Origin: a virus
DNA length: 44,212 bases
Direction: 5' to 3' (one strand)
Virus record (IMG/VR): IMGVR_UViG_3300035698_008040
Coordinates: 1-44,212 of that record
Below are positions 1-7,542 of the stretch, in pieces. The translations under genes and the position numbers were made by a program. The number at the start of each line of letters is the position of its first letter. Position 1 is the first letter of the stretch. The notes under the pieces are model-generated. The model did not search any database, was not told the origin of the DNA, and saw only the letters and a list, made by a program, of their open reading frames with translations.

Positions 1-18
1 AACAGAACAGAAATCGTA

Positions 19-687
19 ATGGCTTTCCACAGATTTGATAATATGGAACGAGTTGAAGAATTTACTGCACCCCACCTTGAACATCAAAGGAAGTTTGAAA
101 TGCGAAGCCTTTGGTTTGAGTTTTTAAGTAAGGTGATAATGTACAATCAAGACAACAAGACAATGAAACTTAAACGTCAGACCATTGAAGTACTTACCAA
201 TATTGAACTTTATGTCTGCATTTGGCAACAGATAGCGCAACCTTATAATGGAACTAAAAACAGCCAGGATTGCGGTAGATTTTTTAACTTGTTTTATGAA
301 GTTTGTCACACAAATGAACTTGAACGTGACTTGGCAGAAGCAATGGATAAATTCTGTGTTAAGTTACATGAAGAGTGTGTACCATTGACAGAAAAATTTC
401 CGAAAAATGATTACCTTAATACAAACCATGAAAGACGATTAATGGATAGTGAAGCAGAAGATTTCAAAACATGGGCTGACAAAATGGAAAAGCAGTTCAT
501 TGAAACATATCATCTCGACCGCTATAATGAGGGCGGTGGTTATTGTATGATAGAATTTGTGGAATGCGACGACGAGAAGATATACGTCATGGTTACTGAT
601 GGCTATGCTAACACAGGCAAAGAAACCGTAATGAAAAACATTGAGAACTTGGAAATATGGAGACATAACCTGGAGTGGGTTAAATAG
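19..687 (+). CDS. hypothetical protein, possibly 5'-truncated
   Basis: Not recognised. The 222-residue product is charged and rich in aromatic residues, with no signal peptide or membrane segment. The C-terminal third (about 160-205) looks like a small beta-rich part. The reading frame is open back to base 1 and no ribosome binding site precedes the ATG at 19, so the real start may lie left of the window or at the in-frame ATG at 43. It is followed by a promoter at 693-733, so it probably ends the preceding transcription unit. Confidence 0.65.
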   Translation: MAFHRFDNMERVEEFTAPHLEHQRKFEMRSLWFEFLSKVIMYNQDNKTMKLKRQTIEVLTNIELYVCIWQQIAQPYNGTKNSQDCGRFFNLFYEVCHTNELERDLAEAMDKFCVKLHEECVPLTEKFPKNDYLNTNHERRLMDSEAEDFKTWADKMEKQFIETYHLDRYNEGGGYCMIEFVECDDEKIYVMVTDGYANTGKETVMKNIENLEIWRHNLEWVK

Positions 688-692
688 TTTTA

Positions 693-733
693 TTGAATAC
701 AGCCTTTACAAAGTACTCAAACTGTAGTATGTT
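693..733 (+). promoter_or_regulatory. promoter, TTGAAC-family
   Basis: TTGAAT, 6 bp, TTTACA (705-710), 17 bp, TATGTT (728-733). It lies in the gap after the first gene and would drive the cluster starting at 770. The TTGAAT box 6 bp upstream of the -35 is shared with other promoters of this window. Confidence 0.65.
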
Positions 734-769
734 ATGTATAGTTTTAAAAAATAATATAGGGCGGTATAA

Positions 770-937
770 ATGATAGTGCGGATTAAATACGACCACAAAG
801 AATATATAGCTAGAGTCGCAGGATTAAAGCAAAAGTATCCTAGCGTGTGGATAAAAGAGATTTGCAGGGCTATCCCGTTTAGCTGGAACAGTGTAGAAAG
901 AGCAGTCAACGACGGAATAATATTGCGAGGAAATTAA
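770..937 (+). CDS. small helix-turn-helix-like protein
   Basis: 55 residues. Residues about 14-50 read like a small DNA-binding helical bundle: a helix around LKQKYPSVWIKEICRAI, a turn at PFSW, then a recognition-like helix NSVERAVNDGI. That suggests, but does not prove, a transcription regulator. It starts about 37 bases after the -10 box of the promoter at 693-733, so it is the first gene of that unit, with GGGCGG as the likely ribosome binding site. The next gene starts 3 bases after its stop. Confidence 0.55.
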   Translation: MIVRIKYDHKEYIARVAGLKQKYPSVWIKEICRAIPFSWNSVERAVNDGIILRGN

Positions 938-939
938 TT

Positions 940-1161
940 ATGAATATCTGTGAAAACGCAAAGCTTACAAAAAACATCAACAAGCTGAAAATTATTCAAG
1001 AAGACATAATAAATCTTTTTGACATTGAAGAAAGAAGACATGCAAGATTAAAAGACAAACAAAAGATATGTAGATGTGAATTTGCTTTAGAATACTTAGA
1101 AGAAGCAAAAGACGGTTTCACAGATTTAGTCGATAACTTAGAAGAAGCGAGGAGTATTTAG
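940..1161 (+). CDS. small coiled-coil protein
   Basis: 73 residues, almost entirely predicted alpha-helix with heptad-like spacing (KLKIIQEDIINLF and LEYLEEAKDGFTDLVDNLEEA) and two Cys near residues 45-47. No family recognised. The binding site GAGGAA sits 8-9 bases before the ATG, and the gene lies between two genes at 2-base spacing, so it is cotranscribed with them. Confidence 0.6.
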   Translation: MNICENAKLTKNINKLKIIQEDIINLFDIEERRHARLKDKQKICRCEFALEYLEEAKDGFTDLVDNLEEARSI

Positions 1162-1163
1162 AA

Positions 1164-1361
1164 ATGGCTAAACATACAACGGTCATAAAAGGAAATAACC
1201 ATGAAATTTGTGAGTATTGTAACAAGAAAGGTGATTTACGACCCTATGGAAAAAACGGTGAATGGATTTGTTTTACTTGTGGTATGAAAAATGAAAAAGA
1301 AACTAAGAAAGCATTTGCTGGAATAGCTAACAAAGGTAATCTTGTCATTGATGCTAGATGA
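1164..1361 (+). CDS. small zinc-ribbon protein
   Basis: 65 residues with two Cys pairs, CEYC (about 17-20) and CFTC (about 37-40), spaced as in a treble-clef or zinc-ribbon knuckle (CxxC-N16-CxxC). The basic N-terminus would suit nucleic-acid binding. GGAG lies upstream of the start. It is one of many Cys4 mini-proteins in this phage; partner and substrate are unknown. Confidence 0.6.
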   Translation: MAKHTTVIKGNNHEICEYCNKKGDLRPYGKNGEWICFTCGMKNEKETKKAFAGIANKGNLVIDAR

Positions 1362-1387
1362 CATTAACAAAGAAAAGAGAGAGAATA

Positions 1388-1729
1388 ATGCCTAACAAAA
1401 TTTATAAGTCGGAAGACATACTTGGAAACGAAGACATTCTAAGTGAAGTATGGGAAAAGGGTGAAATTTCTTATCAATTAGCCGACGGTGAGCTCCAATG
1501 GTTAGATTATATTCACGGAAAGTACAGTATAGCAGATTACATTGAAAATAATTCCGATACAGATGAAGACGATAATGTAATTGTTGTCATGAACCAAAAC
1601 AAAATGATTAAAGCTCTAGATGAAGATAATAATAATGCTGGTAAAGCTGTGATGTTGGCTGACGATACAGCACTACAGGCAATATTCTTTTACGGTTACC
1701 AAGAAAAGGGAGGCGAAGAAGATGAATGA
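1388..1729 (+). CDS. hypothetical acidic protein
   Basis: Not recognised. The frame opens at an ATG at 1358 that overlaps the previous stop, but GAGAGA lies just before the ATG at 1388, which gives a 113-residue product and is preferred. The middle is very acidic (NNSDTDEDDN, about 57-66). It contains one of the ten GAGCTCCA words of the window (1490-1497). The end overlaps the next gene by 8 bases, suggesting translational coupling. Confidence 0.55.
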   Translation: MPNKIYKSEDILGNEDILSEVWEKGEISYQLADGELQWLDYIHGKYSIADYIENNSDTDEDDNVIVVMNQNKMIKALDEDNNNAGKAVMLADDTALQAIFFYGYQEKGGEEDE

Positions 1730-2213
1730 GCTATCCGCAGACGGATTAAAAAAACGTGAATTTTTACAGGCTGTCAAAAACGGCAGTAAGGTTGAAGTGT
1801 TTTTTACTGAAAATCCAGAGCGTGGTCAACATTGGTTAGATTCTACTAAAAAAACAGGTTGGTATCCGTTAGTAAAAAATGAAGAAATACAAGAAAGTTA
1901 TCCTGTAAAGGTTGCTAAATTAATAGAACACTTTGGTATTGAAAAGTACCGCCTTGCAAAAGAAGAATCAATGAAATTTGTATTGCGGAGTAAGGTAAGT
2001 ACACCAGCAGGATTTGTAATTCCTAATATATTAACTTGTTTGTCAAGGATTACAGCTTGTGATAAAAGTGAAGATATCATAACTAAATGTTGGGTTCCTG
2101 GAGACCGAGACCATTATTATTATCAGAAAGAGGAGCTTGATATTATCGACACCAGTTGGGATAAAAAAACTGGTAAGTACATATTTACTTATAAATTTAT
2201 AAAGGGAAAATAA
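1722..2213 (+). CDS. hypothetical protein
   Basis: 163 residues, soluble, mixed alpha/beta, no motif I can name. A strong GGAGG precedes the start, which lies inside the end of the previous gene. The C-terminal part has an aromatic patch (DHYYYQKEE). It is the last gene before the next promoter at about 2216-2244, so it closes the first short operon of the window. Confidence 0.6.
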   Translation: MNELSADGLKKREFLQAVKNGSKVEVFFTENPERGQHWLDSTKKTGWYPLVKNEEIQESYPVKVAKLIEHFGIEKYRLAKEESMKFVLRSKVSTPAGFVIPNILTCLSRITACDKSEDIITKCWVPGDRDHYYYQKEELDIIDTSWDKKTGKYIFTYKFIKGK

Positions 2214-2244
2214 GGTTTACAAAACACTCAAAGGGCGTTACCTT
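2204..2244 (+). promoter_or_regulatory. weak promoter
   Basis: TTTACA (2216-2221), 17 bp, TACCTT (2239-2244). GGGAAA occupies the place of the TTGAAC element 6 bp upstream of the -35. It matches the other promoters less well than they match each other, but sits in the right place before the gene at 2279. Confidence 0.4.
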
Positions 2245-2278
2245 ATATTATAAATAACCCATAACAAGGAAGTATACA

Positions 2279-2494
2279 ATGGAAGAAGTTAAAGTCGGTG
2301 ATGTAGTAAAAAATGCAGATGGTGTTAAAGCAACCGTGATTAAGGTTACAGACGACGAAATTACCATTAAGCATAATTCGCTGAATAACCTGAAAAGGCA
2401 TTGCTTCACAGAAAAACAGGCAATGGAACTGTACAATACTGAACCCACTTTACCGCTTGACGGTTTTTGGGAACATTGGACAGTAGTACGATAG
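2279..2494 (+). CDS. small SH3-like (KOW/Tudor-type) protein
   Basis: 71 residues starting EEVKVGDVVKNADGVKATV, the pattern of a small SH3-like beta barrel: KVGDxV, a glycine turn, then alternating beta residues (VTDDEITIKH). Similar openings occur in the genes at 4764, 17844 and 25730. The C-terminus ends with an aromatic WEHWTVV. AAGGAAG precedes the start. Function unknown. Confidence 0.55.
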   Translation: MEEVKVGDVVKNADGVKATVIKVTDDEITIKHNSLNNLKRHCFTEKQAMELYNTEPTLPLDGFWEHWTVVR

Positions 2495-2554
2495 CCGTAC
2501 GAGCTATTTTAAAGGCTTGTTAGTAGTTAACCAGTACAAAACCACAAAACCAGC

Positions 2555-2581
2555 CATAAGGCTATTCAAAGTAGCCTTATG
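2555..2581 (+). other. perfect 10-bp hairpin before the DUF2958 gene
   Basis: CATAAGGCTA and TAGCCTTATG are exact inverted repeats around a 7-base loop. No T-run follows, and the hairpin ends about 16 bases before the next ATG. It looks like a leader hairpin (RNA stability, RNase processing, or control of start-site access) rather than an intrinsic terminator. Confidence 0.5.
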
Positions 2582-2597
2582 AGCAAGGGTAGGACAA

Positions 2598-2987
2598 ATG
2601 AACAAGTTATTGTTTAAATTTATTGGTAAAGGTCAAATGCTTACGATGCTTGGAAGTATTGCAGGTTCTGACGGTACATTTTTTAAAGAAAAAATTGCCG
2701 AACTTGGAAAGCTTGTTGAAACCATGCCTAAAACTTATGAACAAGGCGACAAGGGCGAAGATTCAATTGTCCACTTACACTATTTTACTTCTGACTTTGA
2801 TTGGTACATTACAGAACGTGATGTAAGTGAAGACCAGCTACAGGCTTTTGGATTAGCTTGTATGCAATGTAGTGAGCTTGGATATATAAGCATTGCAGAT
2901 ATCATAACACACGGTGGGGAATTGGATTTACATTGGACAGTTAAAACATTACGAGATGTCCGTGAACAAGTAAAAGTAAGAGGTTAA
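2598..2987 (+). CDS. DUF2958-like protein
   Basis: 129 residues matching, from memory, the DUF2958 pattern. A beta strand ending LHYF leads to DWYITE (about 70-75), then FGL, then ELGYISIADI (about 91-100), then a final LDLHW. DUF2958 proteins are small and found mainly on phages, plasmids and integrative elements; no biochemical activity is established. It follows the hairpin at 2555-2581 and is 3 bases from the next gene. Confidence 0.6.
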   Translation: MNKLLFKFIGKGQMLTMLGSIAGSDGTFFKEKIAELGKLVETMPKTYEQGDKGEDSIVHLHYFTSDFDWYITERDVSEDQLQAFGLACMQCSELGYISIADIITHGGELDLHWTVKTLRDVREQVKVRG

Positions 2988-2990
2988 GAA

Positions 2991-3275
2991 ATGAGTAAGC
3001 GATTTCCTGTAGTGGTTGACAAGAAAGCATTTGTCAAGAGCTCCAAACACACCTACGTTGAAAGTGAAATACCTAATACAATTATTGTAAGTTATGGAGA
3101 TGTGTTAAAGATTCGTCGTGAAAAGAACTTCACACGTTTAGGAAAGGTTAAAGAAATCAATAATGGTATGGTCGTAACAGACAGATATAGAACTCTAGAC
3201 CTTAACAAAGTAATTTGTGTCGGTGAAAGACATTATTGCGGTGGAAACTCTTGGTTACTTGAACATAAGAAATAA
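2991..3275 (+). CDS. hypothetical protein
   Basis: 94 residues, basic, beta-rich (NTIIVSYGDVLKIRREKN and GMVVTDRYRTLDL), compatible with a small barrel. No family recognised. AGAGG precedes the ATG. It contains GAGCTCCA at 3038-3045, there read in the Ser-Ser-Lys frame rather than the Glu-Leu frame of other copies. Confidence 0.55.
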   Translation: MSKRFPVVVDKKAFVKSSKHTYVESEIPNTIIVSYGDVLKIRREKNFTRLGKVKEINNGMVVTDRYRTLDLNKVICVGERHYCGGNSWLLEHKK

Positions 3276-3280
3276 GTTTA

Positions 3281-3321
3281 TGGAAATTGCTATAGACAAC
3301 CTGTTCAAGTAGCTGTATATT
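3281..3321 (+). promoter_or_regulatory. promoter, TTGAAC-family (variant)
   Basis: TGGAAA, 6 bp, TAGACA (3293-3298), 17 bp, TATATT (3316-3321). It lies in an 81-base gap before the gene at 3357. Confidence 0.5.
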
Positions 3322-3356
3322 TACCTTATAATAACCACAAAACAAAGGGCAAGACA

Positions 3357-3683
3357 ATGGATTTAATGAAGACATTTGGCAGGTTTAATGTGCGAGTATT
3401 ACAGCAAGGTGATACTTATGGTTTAAGAGATTGTTTGACACATGACAAACCTGCTCCAACCGTTGAATTTTATGACACAAAACACCAGAAAGCAGGTGAA
3501 TGGGCTAGAGGTCAGTTTGTTAGCCGATACTGCTTGTCAACGATTTTAGAAAGACCTGCTAACGGCAGATTCTGCCGTCTGTCTTTAGTAGGCTATGAAC
3601 CTGCGTGGACTGTGAATGCTTATCAAATGAAAAGAATTGACACATGGCTTAGAAGCTTAGATTTGGAGGTTACAAATGACTGA
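3357..3683 (+). CDS. conserved hypothetical protein (plasmid/phage type)
   Basis: 108 residues. The order GDTYGLRDCL, then VEFYD, then GQFVSRYCLSTIL, then PAWTV and a terminal RIDTWL resembles a conserved hypothetical protein I associate with plasmids and integrative elements, often near DUF2958 genes. I cannot name the family or give a function. It is the first gene after the promoter at 3281-3321; its end overlaps the next gene by 8 bases. Confidence 0.55.
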   Translation: MDLMKTFGRFNVRVLQQGDTYGLRDCLTHDKPAPTVEFYDTKHQKAGEWARGQFVSRYCLSTILERPANGRFCRLSLVGYEPAWTVNAYQMKRIDTWLRSLDLEVTND

Positions 3684-3939
3684 GCAATTACCGAGCCCAA
3701 TGCGGGTATTAAGAAGTTTTCTGATATTAAAGTACGGCGAACCTGTTTGGATTAATTTTAAGGACTTGGCTGAAAGGGCAAGCGGTAACACAGTTGAATA
3801 CTATGCCGAAACAATTGTACCTGAACATTATATTACTTGTATTATACCTGAATGTAAAAGACAAACAACGAAAGCGTGTTTTATAGCAATTAACGAGAAA
3901 TGGAAAACACATTGGAAAAACTACAACGAGGACAGGTAA
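3676..3939 (+). CDS. member of the LREW/NYG paralog family (divergent)
   Basis: 87 residues. RVLRSFLILKYGEPVWINFKD aligns with the N-terminal part of the genes at 20099 (YLREWIRKNYGTEAWENFK) and 22990 (ILREWFLANYDEEVWEKFK). The C-terminal half keeps the pattern of a hydrophobic strand followed by a KW pair (AINEKWKTHW). GGAGG precedes the start inside the previous gene. Function unknown; three copies in one phage suggest a useful binding module. Confidence 0.6.
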   Translation: MTEQLPSPMRVLRSFLILKYGEPVWINFKDLAERASGNTVEYYAETIVPEHYITCIIPECKRQTTKACFIAINEKWKTHWKNYNEDR

Positions 3940-3940
3940 A

Positions 3941-4093
3941 ATGAAGATGGTGAAAATTGATGGTAAGATGTGGGATGTACATAAGCCCTTTTTTATAAAA
4001 GCGAACGGTAAAGAACTCCAAGCTGGTAGTTATAATGCGGCTGGTGAAATGGCTGAAAAATATACTAATCCACCAAAAGTCTACCAAAAATAG
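3941..4093 (+). CDS. small basic protein
   Basis: 50 residues beginning MKMVKIDGKMWDV, no domain recognised. The start is 1 base after the previous stop and GGACAGG precedes it. The uninterrupted frame at operon spacing is the only support. Confidence 0.45.
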   Translation: MKMVKIDGKMWDVHKPFFIKANGKELQAGSYNAAGEMAEKYTNPPKVYQK

Positions 4094-4102
4094 GTGAATA
4101 AA

Positions 4103-4441
4103 ATGGAAACAATACACGGCATTGAAAAAATAACTAAAAAAGAATTACAGGAACTACATAAAGCTAAGAAAATAAATAGGTTATTTACTGTATGGGATGA
4201 GCGATTGGAAAAGGTAGTCGAACACGTTGCGAAATTTGATGTGTCTGGATTTTCCGGTGTTGAAGTTAATTATTGTGATATGTCAAATAAGACCAATGAA
4301 ATTGTTTGCATGGCATTTAAGCACATGCAGAATGGGAAAACACTTTACTTTTTGTTAACTGTATATGATAACAAGAAAAATGAATTACCTAGTGATAACA
4401 ACATTACAGAAAACATTGTAGTATATATACTAAAGGAATAG
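4103..4441 (+). CDS. hypothetical protein
   Basis: 112 residues from the ATG at 4103, chosen because AGGTG lies 6 bases upstream; the same frame also has a GTG at 4094, directly after the previous stop. Basic helical N-terminus (ITKKELQELHKAKKINR), then a beta-rich part (MAFKHMQNGKTLYFLLTVYD) like a small antiparallel sheet. Not recognised. Confidence 0.55.
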   Translation: METIHGIEKITKKELQELHKAKKINRLFTVWDERLEKVVEHVAKFDVSGFSGVEVNYCDMSNKTNEIVCMAFKHMQNGKTLYFLLTVYDNKKNELPSDNNITENIVVYILKE

Positions 4442-4444
4442 AAT

Positions 4445-4759
4445 ATGACCAATGCTGAAAAGATTCTACGTTTAACTTTTGACCCAGAACCAATGAGTCT
4501 GTTTGGAATAGGTACGGAAGAATTGACTGGTGCAATGGTTTTCTGTTCAAACATAAGAAAACATTTTAATAAACACATTGATTCATTTAATGGACTAACA
4601 TTTTTTAATTCAATAACCGGTACTATGCAAATAGAAAAATTGTTAAACATGAAGACTACTTATTTCATGAGAAGATTTGATAATCCATTAGAAAGACTTG
4701 GTGCTGAAAGGATGCATAAACATATAAAAGTGAAATTTAATAAAATAACAAAGGAATAA
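4445..4759 (+). CDS. hypothetical protein
   Basis: 104 residues, basic C-terminus, helical, no Cys motif and no membrane segment. AAGGAATAG precedes the ATG, 3 bases after the previous stop, so it belongs to the same operon. No relative recognised. Confidence 0.55.
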   Translation: MTNAEKILRLTFDPEPMSLFGIGTEELTGAMVFCSNIRKHFNKHIDSFNGLTFFNSITGTMQIEKLLNMKTTYFMRRFDNPLERLGAERMHKHIKVKFNKITKE

Positions 4760-4763
4760 ACTT

Positions 4764-5348
4764 ATGTTAGAAGAAATAGCAAAGGCAATACATGGATTTA
4801 ATGAACATAATAGCCAAAGACCTAATGAAATTTTAATGACTGAAAAAACATTTGACGAATTGATTGCTGGCGAGGACAAGAGACAACAAGAAGACTACGA
4901 AAGAGCCAAAAGAAACTCACCGTTTCCAGAGCTCCATAAGGCTCCTGAATTATTAAGCCAAAAAATAAACGCAAAAGGTGGAACTTGTACAGTGTATGGT
5001 CTGAAAATAATTATAGTTGAAGAACAAGAAGACAAGTGTGTAATCCGCTATAGGAAGCCAGTTGTAATAACAGACGAAATTAGACAGTTGTCAAAGCGAT
5101 ATAAAAATATAAGCAAATTCAAAGTCGGAGACATTGTTCAATGTATTAATGTTTCCAGAAGTGCTGGCGGTAAAGTTGGAGTTATCAGTCGAGTTAGTGG
5201 AGAACCTTATGGTGAAGAAGAGCAAGACGAAGACGTTGATGAAACTGAAGAACTTGAATTTTACAATATAGATGATTATGAAATTGACTTTGGAAATGGT
5301 AGCACAGAAGCATGGTTTAAAGATGAAGAGCTTGAATTACTAAAATAG
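4764..5348 (+). CDS. hypothetical protein with SH3-like C-terminal domain
   Basis: 194 residues. The N-terminal 45 residues are helical and charged. Residues 70-110 look like a small beta domain (GGTCTVYGLKIIIVEE). From about residue 118 the pattern KFKVGDIVQCINVSRSAGGK matches an SH3/KOW-like barrel opening, interrupted by an acidic insert (EEEQDEDVDETEE). GAGCTCCA lies at 4929-4936. Function unknown. Confidence 0.55.
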   Translation: MLEEIAKAIHGFNEHNSQRPNEILMTEKTFDELIAGEDKRQQEDYERAKRNSPFPELHKAPELLSQKINAKGGTCTVYGLKIIIVEEQEDKCVIRYRKPVVITDEIRQLSKRYKNISKFKVGDIVQCINVSRSAGGKVGVISRVSGEPYGEEEQDEDVDETEELEFYNIDDYEIDFGNGSTEAWFKDEELELLK

Positions 5349-5358
5349 GAAAGTTAAT

Positions 5359-5775
5359 TTGAAATGTTTTAAATGTAAAACTCAAGATACCTACCGCACA
5401 CTTTTCAAAGGTGTGATAATTGATAAATGTCCGGAATGTGATGGTGTTTTTCTGGACATAAATGAGTTTGATAAAATAAAACTCAATAAGCCTCTTGATA
5501 TGGAAGATGTTTGGTTTGAAGAATACGCCGAAGCTTTAAAAGAACGACGACAAAAAGAATTGAGAAGTGCTTATAATTTCTGCCCGAAATGTAATGGTGC
5601 GATGTTACCCTATGTTGTGAATAAAATAATGCTTGATGTTTGTCATGATTGCGGTGGTACATACTACGACAAGGGTGAGTTAGAAAAACATCTTATGCTC
5701 ATGGAACCGAAAGTGTTTTTAGTAGTAATAAAAGGTTTCTTTAACTTTCTACACAAGGCAAAAAATAGTGAATAA
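5359..5775 (+). CDS. double TFIIB-type zinc-ribbon protein
   Basis: 138 residues with two similar modules. The first has CFKCK, then IDKCPECDGVFLDINEFDKI (about 21-40). The second has CPKCNGAMLPY, then LDVCHDCGGTYYDKGELEKH (about 93-112). This is the zf-TFIIB arrangement: CxxC, a beta hairpin, then CxxC[DG]GxxxDxxEL. Such proteins are thought to bind zinc; their partner is unknown. The start codon is TTG, with AGGAAAG before it. The end overlaps the HAD gene by 8 bases. Confidence 0.7.
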   Translation: MKCFKCKTQDTYRTLFKGVIIDKCPECDGVFLDINEFDKIKLNKPLDMEDVWFEEYAEALKERRQKELRSAYNFCPKCNGAMLPYVVNKIMLDVCHDCGGTYYDKGELEKHLMLMEPKVFLVVIKGFFNFLHKAKNSE

Positions 5776-6127
5776 AATTTTAGCATTTGATTTTGACGGT
5801 ACTATGGTAGAAGACGACTTTCCAAACATAGGTAAGTGGATGCCTGAAGCACTTGAAACAATACACGACTTAAAAAAAGCAGGATATATCTTTATACTGT
5901 GGACAAATAGAACTGTACACTACCTTGACGAAGCAGTTGAACATTGTAAACTACACGGTATTGAATTTGATGCAGTTAATGACCATTATTCCGGATTGGG
6001 AGAAATGTTTCCTGAAATATTTAAACTTGGCAAACCTAGTCGCAAAATATGGTTTGATTACGTTTTTGAGGATAAAGACCCTAGAGGTTTTTGTGGCTGG
6101 CAAAAGGTTAGGGAAATACTACTATAA
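5768..6127 (+). CDS. HAD-superfamily phosphatase
   Basis: 119 residues, start GTG overlapping the previous gene. HAD motif I is FDFDGT (about 7-12, catalytic Asp pair), motif II is WTNR (about 45-48), and motif III/IV candidates are GKPSRK and FEDKDPR near the C-terminus. The length fits a minimal HAD phosphatase without a large cap, so a small phosphorylated substrate (nucleotide, sugar or nucleic-acid end) is likely. Similar small HADs occur in phage nucleotide or DNA-end metabolism; the substrate cannot be told from sequence. Confidence 0.75.
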   Translation: MNKILAFDFDGTMVEDDFPNIGKWMPEALETIHDLKKAGYIFILWTNRTVHYLDEAVEHCKLHGIEFDAVNDHYSGLGEMFPEIFKLGKPSRKIWFDYVFEDKDPRGFCGWQKVREILL

Positions 6128-6134
6128 AAGTTTG

Positions 6135-6175
6135 TTGAACGCAAGCTTTACAATACACTCACACACCTGTATGTT
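6135..6175 (+). promoter_or_regulatory. promoter, TTGAAC-family
   Basis: TTGAAC, GCAAGC, TTTACA (6147-6152), 17 bp, TATGTT (6170-6175). A clear member of the family; drives the gene at 6211. Confidence 0.7.
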
Positions 6176-6210
6176 ACCTTATAAATAAATTATTAACAAA
6201 TGGTAACAAC

Positions 6211-6543
6211 ATGAAATACGAATACGTTAGCATTGAAGACAATAAGTTAGCGAAACTTATTGAAGACAAAATTAAAGGTTCTGGATTTGACTACGAATTT
6301 GAATGGACAACCAAAGGCGATATCTTAAGACTTAAGACAGGCTATCACGTTATAAACGATAACGGAACGTATGTTGGTCGAACACCTGTTGCGGTTTGGT
6401 TTGACGTGAATAAACCCGAAGACTTTGTACTACGAATTAACAACAATCCTTTTAGATGCTGTTATGGTTTAAAAGAATATGCTGAAGACACGGTGTACAA
6501 TGCGATTTTACAATGGCAGGCACTACCAGAAAACAACCAGTAA
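6211..6543 (+). CDS. hypothetical protein
   Basis: 110 residues, soluble alpha/beta. Strand-like segments FEWTTKGDILRLKTGYHVI and PVAVWFDVN, one CC pair near residue 72. Only a weak ribosome binding site is seen (GGTAAC). It forms a single-gene unit between two promoters (6135 and 6551). Not recognised. Confidence 0.55.
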   Translation: MKYEYVSIEDNKLAKLIEDKIKGSGFDYEFEWTTKGDILRLKTGYHVINDNGTYVGRTPVAVWFDVNKPEDFVLRINNNPFRCCYGLKEYAEDTVYNAILQWQALPENNQ

Positions 6544-6550
6544 ATGTTTG

Positions 6551-6591
6551 TTGAAGACAGGCTTGACACTACACTCATTTTGTACTATATT
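6551..6591 (+). promoter_or_regulatory. strong promoter, TTGAAC-family
   Basis: TTGAAG, ACAGGC, TTGACA (6563-6568, consensus), 17 bp, TATATT (6586-6591). One of the strongest promoters in the window, followed by an approximately 85-base leader to the gene at 6682. Confidence 0.75.
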
Positions 6592-6681
6592 ATTAACAGC
6601 AACAAATAAAAAGGTAATAGCAATTACCAGAGTTAGCGACACGAGGTTGCTAATTGAATAACAAGTAACAAGGAGGCAGAA

Positions 6682-7287
6682 ATGTCTAAAAAAAACAAGG
6701 GCAAGAAAAGCGTAGTTGTCGGAGCAAAACAGGAAGCAGTAGCGAAAACTGGAACAGTGAAAGCTGACCCAAAAATCCTGCTGGCAATCCACAATTCCAG
6801 TGCTTACAAAAAAGCACCGAAAGACAAACAGTCGGAGCTCCAAGCAAAGCTGTTGGAAAATGTCGCAAAGGTGAAATGTCCTGTTTATGACGTTACCACT
6901 ATGAAGAAGAACAAGCAAGTCTTCGCCAGCGTTCTCGGTCTGATTAGCCACACACGAAAAGAAAGTGTCGTGGGAAACAAAAATTATCAGATTATGGCTT
7001 CGTTCGGTATGTACTACGGAAAAGATGGTACGTTCTGTACTGAATTTTTTGGCAAACACACGATGTACTTGCCTTACGTTAAGGAAAATGTCGCAAGGCT
7101 TTCGGGTTGGGTGTGGAAGTCAATTGCTAAAGCCAAAGCTGAAAACTGGAAAGACATTATCGCGAAATACGCTAAAGTGAACAAAGTGTCGCAAGTCGAA
7201 GTCGTGAATGGTCTGCGTAAATACCTTGCGACATGCAAGCAGAAGCAAGCTACGATTGTTGTAGCTACCCTGCAAGAAGTCGCATAG
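6682..7287 (+). CDS. Lys/Ala-rich protein, highly expressed type, paralog of the gene at 15112
   Basis: 201 residues with a Lys/Ala/Val-rich low-complexity N-terminus (about 1-30), then a helical body. Its second half aligns with the product of 15112-15801: ASFGMYYGKDG versus ASFGVYFGTSG, then a shared pattern ending AKYAKVNKVSQ versus NTYAKASGQK. It has a strong promoter (6551), AAGGAGG, richer codons (CTG, GTC, GTT) than its neighbours, and its own terminator (7309). This is how an abundant early or structural protein would look. The basic tail suggests nucleic-acid binding; no family recognised. Confidence 0.7.
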   Translation: MSKKNKGKKSVVVGAKQEAVAKTGTVKADPKILLAIHNSSAYKKAPKDKQSELQAKLLENVAKVKCPVYDVTTMKKNKQVFASVLGLISHTRKESVVGNKNYQIMASFGMYYGKDGTFCTEFFGKHTMYLPYVKENVARLSGWVWKSIAKAKAENWKDIIAKYAKVNKVSQVEVVNGLRKYLATCKQKQATIVVATLQEVA

Positions 7288-7308
7288 TTTTTAACGGTGC
7301 AAAACATA

Positions 7309-7333
7309 GGGCAGGGTAAAACCTGCCCTTTTG
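7309..7333 (+). terminator. intrinsic terminator
   Basis: GGGCAGG and CCTGCCC form a 7-bp GC stem around a 6-base loop, followed by TTTTG. Directly downstream of the Lys/Ala-rich protein gene. Confidence 0.8.
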
Positions 7334-7372
7334 TGCGCTTAAGAGCGTTTTAATGTAACACAAGGTATAGCC

Positions 7373-7534
7373 ATGAAAAAACCGACCGACGAGCAAGAAG
7401 CTGACATGTTGGAAATAATTGAAAATTCCAAGAATCAAGAAGAAGCAAAAACAAACCTAGTCAAAAAATACGGTAGAGATGTTGAAGCCACTGCAAATGT
7501 ACAGATAGCATTTATGGAAATGCTACACAGATAA
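7373..7534 (+). CDS. small helical acidic protein
   Basis: 53 residues, strongly charged and helical (EQEADMLEIIENSKNQEEAK, then a second helix VEATANVQIAFMEML). AAGGTATAG precedes the ATG. No obvious promoter lies between the terminator at 7309-7333 and this gene, so it may be reached by read-through. The next gene starts 8 bases after its stop. Confidence 0.5.
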   Translation: MKKPTDEQEADMLEIIENSKNQEEAKTNLVKKYGRDVEATANVQIAFMEMLHR

Positions 7535-7542
7535 GGGGAAGC